64,000 nucleotides of DNA from Bursaphelenchus xylophilus (taxonomy: Eukaryota > Nematoda > Chromadorea > Rhabditida > Aphelenchoididae), in the NCBI GenBank assembly GCA_904066235.2, contig CAJFCV020000005.1, positions 11,775,501 through 11,839,500 of the forward strand. Direction: 5' to 3'. Positions 32,510-42,344 of this stretch are shown here, one piece after another. The translations under genes were made by a program, and so were the position numbers. Under the pieces are notes generated by a model that was given only the letters and a program-made list of their open reading frames with translations, was not told the origin of the DNA and did no database searches. Each line of letters begins with the position of its first letter. The first letter of the stretch is position 1.

Positions 32510-33323
32510 AGATTATAATAACAACAATTCGAGACCAGCAGCGGCTGGCAAAGGGACGTGACTTGAGTTGGTTCGTAACCTGCCAAAATCGGGGCATTTC
32601 CATGTTTTTGGCAATAGAAAATCTCGGCTATGCCGTAAGGCTTAGAAATAGACCCTAGATGAAACTTCGACAACCCCTTTATTAGTCTATATAAACGTGG
32701 TCACAGAAGTTCTTGCATTCGATCTTTGCCGATGAGGCGTAAACCACTGCAAAAATCGATGTGCAGCGATTTGGAAAACCCAGTGTCAACAAACTTGCGA
32801 ATCTGAGAAAAATCAGTGCGGACTTAATAGCCCTGCACTGATTTTCAGAATTCAGTGCATTTTTAATAAGTCAGTAATGATTTTCTAAATTCAGTGCATT
32901 TTTAATAAGTCAGTAATGATTTTTGAAATTCAGTGCATTTTTAATAAGTCAGTAATGATTTTTCAAATTCAGTGCATTTTTAATAAGTCGGCACTGATTT
33001 TCAAAATTCAGTGCTGAGTTTAGAGAAGCTCCGCCCCCCTTTCTGCAGCCAATCAGGAGGCAGCTCTAGAAAATTGTCTCCGCCTTCTTGAACTAGGCCT
33101 TGCACCATTCAATTTTGAGGTTAAATTAGTCGTTTTTTTTGGGGTTTTCAGATATTCAACATGGTAAATATATAATTTTATCCTTCTAAACAACAACAAT
33201 CAAAAAACGATTTCAAAAATATATAACGAGTTCCCAAAAACAAATAATAAATAATTTAACGCTATAAAAAGAAGCAACTACACTAAAAGTTCTACCAGAA
33301 TTGAATTCTACTTAAGAGATCTT

Positions 33324-33485
33324 CTAAATAATATTAAATGGAACGACTGGTTGAAGGGGCAGCTGACGTACGGGTACCATCGGATGTTCGGGGCTGGCTG
33401 TGTCTTTTGGCTGGTTCCTGATAAGTTTGTTCACATCATTTTCAAGAGATGAGCTGGGTTCTTCGGCTTCTTCCGACGGATTTTC
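33324..33485 (-). pseudogene. Acidic/Pro-rich terminal exon inside the TIR element
   Basis: After a TTTTTTTAG acceptor an open frame codes 53 residues (ENPSEEAEEPSSSLENDVNK to LQPVVPFNII) and a TAG stop. It joins in phase with the repeated acidic exon (DFEDQIEASLNVELGFSDDQ, donor GTATGTT at 33671). That upstream exon has a TGA shortly after its acceptor and one copy carries a 2-nt deletion, so the gene is probably broken. Family unknown. Confidence 0.45.
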
Positions 33486-33653
33486 CTAAAAAAATTGAGA
33501 TTTATTGCCAAATCCAGTAATTTCTAGGTCACTAATGGCTGATTTTCACTTTTATTAAACTTCAAAAGCTCAAGGCTTCAATTTCACGCCTTATACTAGG
33601 GCATCAACAAACTTTTCTACTTCTTTTTCAATTTTCATACCTAAATTTCAAGA

Positions 33654-34490
33654 ACAACAAGAAAAACATACCTGATCGTCGCTGAAACCCAACTCAACGT
33701 TCAAACTCGCTTCAATTTGGTCCTCAAAATCTGATGTGTCGTCTTCCGTGCGCAGGATCTCGTCGGATTCCACAGGGTCAACTGGGTTGTTCCATCAGCT
33801 ACCTAAAAAATAAGAGCCGAAAAGTTGAGCATCAACAAACTTTTCTACTTCTTTTTCAATTTTCATACCTAAATTTCAAGAACAACAAGAAAAACATACC
33901 TGATCGTCGCTGAAACCCAACTCAACGTTCAAACTCGCCAATTTGGTCCTCAAAATCTGATGTGTCGTCTTCCGTGCGCAGGATCTCGTCGGATTCCACA
34001 GGGTCAACTGGGTTGTTCCATCAGCTACCTAAAAAATAAGAGCCCAAAAGTTGAGCATCAACAAACTTTTCTACCTCTTTTTCAATTTTCATACCTAAAT
34101 TTCAAGAACAACAAGAAAAACATACCTGATCGTCGCTGAAACCCAACTCAACGTTCAAACTCGCTTCAATTTGGTCCTCAAAATCTGATGTGTCGTATTC
34201 CGTGCGCAGGATCTCGTCGGATTCCACAGGGTCAACTGGGTTGTTCCATCAGCTACCTAAAAAATAAGAGCTAAAAAGTTATATTGTGGCAAAATTTGCC
34301 ACGAAAGTCGTAAAAAAATACTCTGCTTGTTCCATCAGCTACCTAAAAAATAAGAGCTAAAAAGTTATATTGTGGCAAAATTTGCCACGAAAGTCGTAAA
34401 AAAATACTCTGCTTGTTCCATCAGCTACCTAAAAAATAAGAGCCAAAAAGTTATATTGTGGCAAAATTTGCCACGAAAGTCGTAAAAAAA
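33654..34490. repeat. Two adjacent tandem arrays inside the TIR element
   Basis: About three copies of a 205-230-bp unit (33654-34265) contain the acidic exon and its splice sites (CATACCTGATCGTCGCTGAA to CAGCTACCTAAAAAATAAGA). They are followed by about three copies of a roughly 95-bp unit (34265-34490) with GTGGCAAAATTTGCCACG and GTTCCATCAGCTACC. The two units share the GTTCCATCAGCTACCTAAAA edge. Confidence 0.85.
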
Positions 34491-34869
34491 TACAAGTTTT
34501 GGGCCTAAAAATTACGAAATGATCCGCAAGGACTTGATCCGTGTTTTGTGTCTCGCAGGGAAATTACAGGATTTGTTTGACTCAGACTCTTTTCTTTTGC
34601 TGGCTTTTTTATCTTTTTTCGCGAAGTTTTGTCGCTTTGGGTCCTTGATTTGGGTATTATTTTCAGCTGGGAATGATTTTTATTGGTGTTGATTTGCTCC
34701 GTCTGCTTTTACTGCATGCGACAGATGAATATTTGCGCCCCATTTTGTCTGTTCAAGGTAAGTATTTGAATTTTTCTTCTGTTTTTAGGCTTCTTCGAGG
34801 AAAACTAACGATAAATTTAGCAGAAAAAATATTTTTTGGTCGGCAGACACCTAAAATATTTGCTTTCCA

Positions 34870-35425
34870 GAAACGGACGAGATGCAATCGATTATGGAAA
34901 TATTATGCGAGGTGCGTTCGAAGCGGGCCCGTCGTGGATCAGACATCGCGGATAATTCTTCAAACAACTCGTCAACTGCAATGTTTTCATCGCTCAACTC
35001 GGTTTCTGTTGTGTGTATTTCGTCTTCATGGCGGACAATTTGGAGGATTTCTTCCGGGAGAATGTTGGTATCGTCCTTCCAAAGTCCGTCTGGATGGTTT
35101 TCATCGGCATTCCGGTGCTGGGCTTCTGTTCCATTCGAAAGCTCTCGAAATTGGGGCCATTCGCCACCGCAGCCAACGTGATTTACTTGGGCGCAGTGGC
35201 GATTGTGGTATATTTCTTCTCCAGCAACCTGAAATCGACGGATGAGCTGACGAAATGAGGAGAATTGCGGGATTTGCCACTGTTCTTCGGCACTGTGATG
35301 TTCGCCTTCGAAGGTGTTTCGGTGGTAAGTTGGGTTTGAAATTTTTGATTCCGCCTTTAGATCATCGAGAATCGAATGCAATGCCGGCAGAATTTTATTC
35401 AGTGGAATGGAGTGCTGAAACCTTC
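34870..35425 (+). pseudogene. SLC36-type amino acid transporter pseudogene fragment
   Basis: One plus-strand frame reads DYGNIMRGAFEAGPSWIRHR, then NCNVFIAQLGFCCVYFVFMA, NLEDFF, LGFCSIRKLSKLGPFATAAN, and LPLFFGTVMFAFEGVSV, the order and spacing of transmembrane segments in SLC36 proton-coupled amino acid transporters. A GTAAGT donor and TTTAG acceptor lead into IIENRMQCRQNFIQWNGVLK, also SLC36-like. A TAA interrupts after the WIRHRG segment and a TGA after ELTK, and the upstream exon (34672-34758) does not join in frame. The first and last parts of a transporter are missing. It lies wholly within the TIR element. Confidence 0.8.
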
Positions 35426-35520
35426 TTGAGGAAGCCACAATCGGAGAAGTGAATAAAGTAAGTCATTAATTTCCATTTTATTATTAGGTTCAGTTTTTGC
35501 ATAAAGATGTCGTATTTTAG

Positions 35521-35759
35521 CAGACTCCAATTTTGGAACCAGTCAACGACCCACACCGCAATCTTCCAACAGTGGACTTGGAAGCAGAAACCAGTTTGGA
35601 GAGCGTCCTCGGTTCCAATCCTCCAATCCAATGTTTGGAGGAAGCCGACCATTGGAAACCGATCGTCCATCCACGTCGGGACATCGCCAACGGCCAACGA
35701 CTCAACCCCAAAGGGAAGACGATGTGTTTGATGAGGAGAAAGAACGATGGAAACCGTAA
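35521..35759 (+). pseudogene. Ser/Pro/Gln-rich exon-like segment in the TIR element
   Basis: After a TATTTTAG acceptor at 35512-35519, an open frame codes about 79 residues rich in Ser, Pro, Gln and Arg, with phrases such as FGTSQRPTPQSSNS, and ends EDDVFDEEKERWKP before a stop. The composition looks like a protein tail rather than random sequence. The source gene is unknown and it may not be expressed. Confidence 0.4.
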
Positions 35760-36469
35760 AACATCTTGTATTATGTCTCGAAGATAAACTTTCTATAGGA
35801 TACGGGTTTATTTTTTACATTAGCAACTGGTCATGATTCCAGTAAGGAAAACATAGAAATCATCTTGCTTCCAGTTTCACTTTTGTTGATTCTCCTTCCA
35901 AGGATGGAAGTTGTCAAAAAATCTGGATTCTGTTTTATTTGAAAGTATAAGGTGCTTCATAAACCTCATTAGTGGCTACAACGGAGCGCGGAGTGAAATC
36001 CGCGAAAAAACGGCGTTTTTCTAACGCCTTTTGCGTTCATTTTGAGAGCTGTTACCTGATTGGCTCCAGAAAAAGGGGGCGGAGCTCGGGTCTAAGTCAG
36101 CACTGAATTTCGAAAATCAGTGCCGACTTATTAAAAATGCACTGAATTTGAAAAATCATTACTGACTTATTAAAAATGCACTGAATTTCAAAAATCATTA
36201 CTGACTTAAAAAAATGCACTGAATTTGAAAAATCATTACTGACTTATTAAAAATGCACTGAATTTGAAAAATCATTACTGACTTAAAAAAAATGCACTGA
36301 ATTTTAAAAATCATTTCCGACCCAAAATTAACCCTGCACTGGGTTTTCCAAATCACTGCACATCGATTTTTGCAGTGGTTTACGCCTCATCGGCGAAGAT
36401 CGAATGCAAGAACTTCTGTGACCACGTTTATATGTATGTTGAACCAAGGAGGTATCTAAGATAGAAAAT

Positions 36470-36706
36470 AATCGATGACAAAGATGGAGCTTAGAAAAGA
36501 CGGACGAAGATGGAACCAAAGACTGCTGGAATGGGCACCTCCATATACAAGACAACTTGGCCGCCCACGGACGAGATGGACCGACGACTTTCGAAAACAC
36601 CATGGCCCACGATGCAGGGATCTTATACTGACCAGACAATGGAAACCAAACGATTCACTCCATGCTTTTTATACATGCAATTAGTGAATAAATTGAATTG
36701 AATTCA
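36470..36706 (+). mobile_element. 5'-truncated RTE-like LINE tail
   Basis: It codes KMELRKDGRRWNQRLLEWA and TRWTDDFRKHHGPRCRDLIL, closely matching the LINE at 23.1-23.5 kb, and ends in ATAAATTGAATTGAATTC. It abuts the right end of the TIR element. I could not see a clear target duplication. Confidence 0.8.
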
Positions 36707-37391
36707 AAATTTTGCGATAAAATGGTCATAACTTGTCATCCAGCCTAATGTAAGTTTAACCATATGTCGGGAAAATAATGTGGATTCGTCGTTGGGATCG
36801 CCTGTCATTTGCTGCGATAAGTCGGGCATTACTTTCGAGGCCTCTATGGGCAGGAGTTGCATTAAGAAACACACACTGTACATGGCGCCCACGAATTGAA
36901 ACGGACACAAACTGTCTTTACTACATGACCTCGATTTACTGTAATTCCATGAAAATGAGTAAAATTTATTGTGGCTTCGCTGAATTGCATAGTGCAAATA
37001 GTCATGCGGCTAAGAAGCTACATCAAGATGATCAATCGGTCCGTAAATTCTCAAAATTTCAACAATCCAATAGTTGACCTATTCTCCAAAAGCTTCGTCA
37101 AACTCGCTAAGAATCCCTTGAGGTCAAAAATAGAAGCACCTGAGGTGATTCGATAAATTGTCATGCAATCTTCGCTCTCTGGAAGCCGTTCGTCGAACGG
37201 CAACGGTTTTACGGGGGGTTTTTTGAAAATTGCTTCCGCGAGGTCGGAAAAGACGCTGAGCCGTTGTAAAGTGGCTCTTCTTTGGCGGTTTACGTAGGCG
37301 TTCGTTCGAACCGATGAACCAAGCATGTGGGTAAAATTGAGAAATCGCAAGGCGAAGTTTCAACAGCTTTCTCGGGGAGAAAAAATGTACT
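36707..37391. other. Intergenic DNA with a family 2 left-end fragment
   Basis: GTCGGGAAAATAATGTGGAT at 36764 is a solo family 2 left end. The rest, including several short open frames, shows no recognisable gene. Confidence 0.4.
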
Positions 37392-38020
37392 ATCAGTCTG
37401 TAAGGAAAATAGCGAGCACTCTGTCGCATCGAAAATCGCATCGTCGCCGAAAAAAATAAATTTTTTTTGTCTCGCCTCAAAAAAAGATGAAAAAAAGGAT
37501 TCAGTCGCGCAGCCGCGGCTAGCCGTCGCAAAGCAAAAATATGGGATTCCAAGGCACGACAAATCCACACTATATTTTTTTCGACAGACTGATACAACTC
37601 ACAGGGGAAGTACTCCAAGTGCGACGCTCAGATTTCCACTCTGAGCGTCGCACTTGTTCGAGTATGGACTAAATTTCAATTCCTGAAAGTTTTAGCTCGC
37701 GCTTTGCGGGCGCCGCCGAGATATCGAACGATTTTTGCCGCCGAGAGAGCACGCTAAACGTGGAGGGCGGTCAGAGAGAAAACACCTTTTTGGCCATAAC
37801 TTTGGCAGTTTCGTGCGGAAAAATTTGATTTTTTGTCGAAACATTATCCTTTACGGTTGAAATAGGCATGAAACTTTTCAAGCCGAAATTCGGCAAAAGT
37901 CCTAAATTCTGGCCGACTTTTGATCTAAAAATCTCGGTTGTTTCTGCAAAGCGCGAGCTAGAATTCTCGCCTATATCTTAAAAAAAATTATTCTAAATTT
38001 GTGCCAAGCTTCGTCAAAAC
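37392..38020. repeat. Family 2 MITE (37392-37593) next to a family 1 MITE (37602-38020)
   Basis: The family 2 copy is bounded by ATCAGTCTGTAAGGAAAATA and a diverged right end, TTTTTTCGACAGACTGATAC. The family 1 copy starts CAGGGGAAGTACTCCAAG, has an extra inverted right-end piece inserted early (CTGAGCGTCGCACTTG near 37642), and is truncated on the right. Confidence 0.75.
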
Positions 38021-38376
38021 GTCTTCTCTGTAAAGCAAGTCCCTTGATCTCTTGACCCCTTCAATTTCTTTCTTTCGACAACAAATCTCTTGCTTCTCGT
38101 GCCACTCATCATACAGTAGGTTCCCTGTCAATAAATTGACAACACCATTTTTCAACGTTTCCCGAACAGACTTGCAGCTCCGCCCACTACAAACTCGAGG
38201 GGAGACGGTTACAGGCTGACTTCCCGGATGACACGGTAGGTTTTTGCTTTTCGCCAAATTTATTCAGCGAATTTTCTCTCGTATTTTTCCGAATGCCAAA
38301 GGCAATTAAGCCATCTATATAAGGTTCGAAACGTTTTGCAATTCTCATCAATTCCGTATAATCTATACTGTTGAAA
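38021..38376. other. Upstream region of the first YGGYG gene
   Basis: No repeat family or coding exon is recognised. CTATATAAGG at 38313 lies about 60 bp before the ATG and could act as a TATA box. Confidence 0.4.
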
Positions 38377-39054
38377 ATGCTGTCATCAAAATGTTTACTG
38401 CTTGCTTTGGCAGTACTATGTCTTGGATTCACGATACTGGAAGCGGCTCCGTGCTATAGTTGTGGCGGCTATGGAGGCTATGGTGGCTATGGTGGCTACG
38501 GAGGCTATGGCGGGGGATACGGTGGGTATGGCGGCTATGGCGGAGGATATGGTGGCTACGGATACGGAGGTTATGGTGGAGGATACGGTAAGTTACGGTG
38601 GTAATTTAGGCAATATAAAGTATTTAAGATTTGTTTTTATTAACTTTAAGAACCACTACGATAGCTGTACTGCATTTTCCGGCCAAAAAATTTTAAATTT
38701 TCATTTTCCCGCCAAAATTGGCATTAGCTTGGCATTGTGTTTTATGCCATAAAAATGCATCTTACAGTGCTTATATTGCTTCTGAACGTCTATTTCTAAT
38801 TTTCCTTACCATTAAACAGAAGAAAATTTGAATTCCCCACTTCCCGCCAAACTTGGCATTCTGTTTTAACACCAAAAATTCAAGCTTTTCGGCCTCAAAA
38901 ATTAAGCTAATTATGGTTTGGAATATTATCATAAAAATAACTTTTTTCAGGCTACCGACCTTGGCATCATCATCACCACCATCATCATGGCTGGGGCTAT
39001 GGCGGCGGATACGGTGGCTATGGTGGCTACGGCGGTTATGGATATGGAAAATAA
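38377..39054 (+). CDS. Secreted Gly/Tyr-rich peptide with His8 segment
   Basis: Two exons, 38377-38587 and 38951-39054, join in phase 1 to 104 residues. The signal peptide MLSSKCLLLALAVLCLGFT runs to about residue 23 and is followed by APCYSCGG. The mature region is a run of YGGYGG and GGGYGGYG units; exon 2 opens YRPW, then eight consecutive His, GWGYGGGY, and more YGGYG repeats ending YGYGK. Such peptides resemble nematode NLP/CNC-type (YGGYG) antimicrobial peptides expressed in the epidermis; this is similarity of composition only. The His run could bind metal. It shares the A-P-C-x-x-C-G start and phase-1 intron with genes at 52.5 and 55.0 kb. Confidence 0.85.
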
Positions 39055-39845
39055 ATTTCAAACGACGAAGAAAACTTTCATCAGAGTCGGACAGTGAACC
39101 CTCAAAATCCCGTTGTACATACTGCCCTTTTTCACTGCACTTTGACAATTTTGAAAATTTCATAATGCTAATATGTAAATAAATCGAAAATATAACATAA
39201 AGATGAAGTTTTGAAGACCACCAAGGCCCATTTTTAAGAGAAAACGCTAGTTGGAGACTTTCTGGACTACTGTTACTAGTAGAGACAGTTTGCTGCGACA
39301 AATCCACATTATTTTCCCGACAGACTGATGACGATTTTCCAAAAAGAAAAAAGTTTTTTTTTCACCAAAAAAAACACCGTGAAATGACAACGACAAGGTC
39401 AGAGGAGACTCCCTAAACTTCTGTTTGTTTTCGAACCTCTTTTGATGTCAGGTTGAGTTAGCTTTCATTTTTTTTTTTTTTTTTGAACTTATAATATTCC
39501 GAATAATAATTCGATCTTGTGGACAATTGAAAGACCGAGTCAATGGAGAGTCTCAAGGTGAAACTGTGGTATAAAATTGCTTTGCGACGCGCCTGACTGA
39601 CGGCTATTTTGATGGGTTTACAAGGAGAAGTTTTCACAAGGAAAGTACTTTTATGGGGGCTCCTACTTTTGGACGGGACATACCTCAAAAAAACCGTGTA
39701 ATCACGCAGATCAAGGATATGTAAATATTAACTGCCCATTTTAGGTTTTTAGGGATGAAAAATCAATCGCAAGTTGACTTAAAGTCAAATTCCGCGCTCT
39801 TCAAAGCCGAGTTCCTTTAGTTGAAGAGGCAGACGAAGTATTATA
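39055..39845. other. Intergenic DNA with family 2 and family 6 scraps
   Basis: ACATTATTTTCCCGACAGAC at 39306 is a solo family 2 right end. A family 6 fragment (GTACTTTTATGGGGGCTCC) lies near 39650. An AATAAA signal (GTAAATAAATCG) follows the upstream gene at 39175. Confidence 0.45.
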
Positions 39846-40440
39846 TGTTTTGATACTTCTCGAACGCAAAATGGTGCGTTTTTTGCCACCCGATCAGGCC
39901 CGTCACTGTGTACTTCCATCGTTGTTCATAGATCGACATTTCATGCCGGGCCGAAGCAAACTTGAAACCGTTTTGCATCCGGGAAGCATCAAAAATGTGG
40001 CAAAATGCTTCCCTCTCCAAGTGAGGCCTTTCCCTCACAAAAAGAGCGGGCGCCCTTTTGAGATCGGAGTTTTTTCACTTGGAGAGGGAGGCATTTTGCC
40101 ACATTTTTTGATACTTCCCGGATGCAAAATGGTACGTTTTTGACACTGGATCAGATCCCCTACAGTATTATCAGCCTGTCGGGAAAATAGTGGAGGCTCG
40201 TCGCAGCAAAATGTTTCGTCTTGTCAAAAAAAAGAGTGTTGTCGCGCATCAAATTTCCAGCAGCAGCTAGCCGTTGCGAAATGAAAGATTCTATTACCAG
40301 TTTGTCGGGAAAATAATGAGCATAATGTCGCTGCGCCAATCGCGTTGCCGAACTAAAAAGCAATTTGACGCAATTCATTTTCTCGGCGGCTATCCGATTT
40401 TCGTTGCGACACAGTGCTCGTTATCTTCCCGACAGACAAG
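39846..40440. repeat. Family 3 MITE (to 40163) and two family 2 MITEs
   Basis: The family 3 copy ends GATCCCCTACAGTA at 40163 and appears duplicated on its left side (a right-end segment at 39850-39910 precedes the main element). Family 2 copies follow at about 40169-40300 and 40297-40438; they share or abut at their ends. Confidence 0.7.
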
Positions 40441-41250
40441 GAAATGCCTGATACTTGCTCATTTCCTTGTTTTTCCGTATTTACGCCACATAACTTTCAT
40501 ATTTCGTCTGATTCGCTGATCCCATCCCTTCATTACTCACCAGTTGAGTAATGATTCAACCCACCTTGACTTGGCTGATCAATAAAACGGCAATGAAAAC
40601 AATTGGTCTGTTCGAGTTCCGTGTTTACTTTCGGGCGATTTTCCCCCGTTTTTCTCACCGTGCCGTTTCTCGGCCTTTTGTCCCGGGAAGCGTCGTTTTG
40701 GGCGTCATTCTTGAATGGGGGGCTCTTTTCGGATATATTGCTTTTTCAACGGCTTTTTGAGGACGGATTTCGGTGGGGAAGTGGCGCTCGTGGCTTTTGT
40801 TGAGGTTCGCATACGTTTTCGAAGATATATATATAACGATAAGTTGGCTGAAATAGCCGTATTCGGGATTCGGAGGGCATATTGGAAATTTTGAAATGTC
40901 ATAAGTTACAACAGGGGAAAATAATGTGGAGTCGCAGTGAAATGTCTTACCTCGTCGTATCAAATCTCCAGCTGCGGCTAGGAAAATGATGATGGCGTGA
41001 TGAATCCACCATATTTTCCCGACAGACTGATAGAAATCGTTATTTTTTGTAAAATTCTGAGCGCAATGTCGCTTCGCCGCTCGCTGAAGTGAAAAGCAAC
41101 TTGATTTTTTCGCTACAATTCATTTTGACGGTTTCGATGACATTTTCAATGCGACAGAGGGCTCATTATTTCCCCGACAGACTGATAGGAAGTTTTTGTT
41201 AGCTTAGAAAACCGACGGCGCTAACAGCGGCTTGTGGCCTAATTTTAACC
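40441..41250. repeat. Two family 2 MITEs in intergenic DNA
   Basis: Worn copies lie at about 40912-41031 and 41050-41188, each with a clear right end (ATTTTCCCGACAGACTGATA; ATTTCCCCGACAGACTGATA). The 40441-40910 stretch shows no gene I can support. Confidence 0.6.
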
Positions 41251-41261
41251 GTAGCAGAACT

Positions 41262-41545
41262 CTCCCCCAATCCGAACTACCTTCTTTTTTCGATTTTCAA
41301 AAAAAAATCCAGCTCTCCTTTTTTTTGAACACTCCATTTTGAAAATTGAAAAAAATCATGTTATATGATGGAAAACTTTTTCAAATTGAAAAAAATTAAG
41401 TGTGACATGTTGTTAGAATTTTCCATCGTATAACATGTCACACCTCATTTGTCTCAATTTAAAAAAAATGTCACCGTATAACATGTCACACCCAATTTTT
41501 TCGATCTTCAAAACGAGGGGGAGAGTTCAAAAAGGGGGAGAGTTC
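41262..41545. repeat. Foldback related to the 48-bp minisatellite
   Basis: AACTCTCCCCCAATCCGAAC at the left pairs with GGGGGAGAGTTCGGG at the right. Inside, AAGTGTGACATGTTG and GTATAACATGTCACAC are inverted partners similar to the minisatellite unit at 8.95-9.35 kb. Confidence 0.7.
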
Positions 41546-42344
41546 GGGCTCAATCAATTTTGACCACTGATTGTGAGACTTCGGCCAAGCCAAAACAAAA
41601 AATTTCATGGGACACTGCGAGATTTTTGCCTGCGGTTTGGTAAATCGGCTGTCAGATTTAACAAGTAAATTTGCAAGGGCAGCCAAGATTTTCAAACAAC
41701 CTTTTCCAGTGAGAGAGTACGCGAAATGCGGAGAGCGGTCAGAGAGAAAAACTGTTTTTGGCATCTCTGCAAACTTTCCGCGGAAAAAATTATTTTTTTG
41801 TGTGGAACTATTACTCTAGATTAGATACACACTTAGAGGCCTCAATTTGCAAACAAATATGAAATTTTTGTCAACTTTTGTCCTCAAAGTCTCGGTTGTT
41901 TCTGCAAAACGCTTGCTAGAAGTCTCGCATATGCCTTAGAAAAAATTGTTTTAAATTTGTGCCAAGCTTTATTCAAATCTGCGCGTCGCACATTGAGCAT
42001 CTCCCCTCCAAAAATAACCCCAAACTGTGACCTTTTCTTTATAGTTTCTCCAACTCCAAATAAAAGTCATTTTTCTTGCTGACTCATTACCTTTCAATCG
42101 TTTTTTGCGTTCTCTACTCGTTAAGCTTCCGAATTGGCTGGATCAAACTGCTTTCAAGGTCTTCCAAAATAAATAAAGCCCGGTATAAAGTGGTCGATTA
42201 TAAACAAATCGGTCATTCCCGTCGTTTTTTCTCGTTGTTTATCGCGAATTTATCATTTTTATTTTCTACAGGCCTATAAACATATGATAAATTAAAGTCT
42301 AGTAACAAAAAATTTTTTCAGATTTTTTGATTTTTTGGGCGAAA
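41546..42344. other. Upstream region of the LEA-like gene with a diverged family 1 remnant
   Basis: From about 41700 to 42005 the motifs GAGAGAGTACGCGAAATGCG, TCTCGGTTGTTTCTGC and CTGCGCGTCGCACAT indicate an old family 1 copy. The last 300 bp before the ATG show no repeat. Confidence 0.45.

Larger units (their letters stand above)
32690..36436. mobile_element. 3.7-kb TIR element carrying exon-like sequences
   Basis: The ends are long inverted repeats: ATAAACGTGGTCACAGAAGT at 32691 pairs with ACTTCTGTGACCACGTTTAT at 36414-36433, and matching continues inward through GCAAAAATCGATGTGCA, five to six copies of a 36-bp unit (TTCAGTGCATTTTTAATAAG), and GGGGGCGGAGCT against AGCTCCGCCCCCC. The interior holds, in order, an exon-like segment on the minus strand, two tandem arrays, an SLC36 pseudogene and a Ser/Pro-rich exon on the plus strand. 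I see no transposase. It looks like a non-autonomous element that has picked up host gene pieces. Confidence 0.8.

Noticed and set aside
34851..35438. A 195-residue minus-strand open frame
   Set aside because: It is antisense to the SLC36 pseudogene, whose transporter similarity is clear on the plus strand; the minus frame has no recognisable features.
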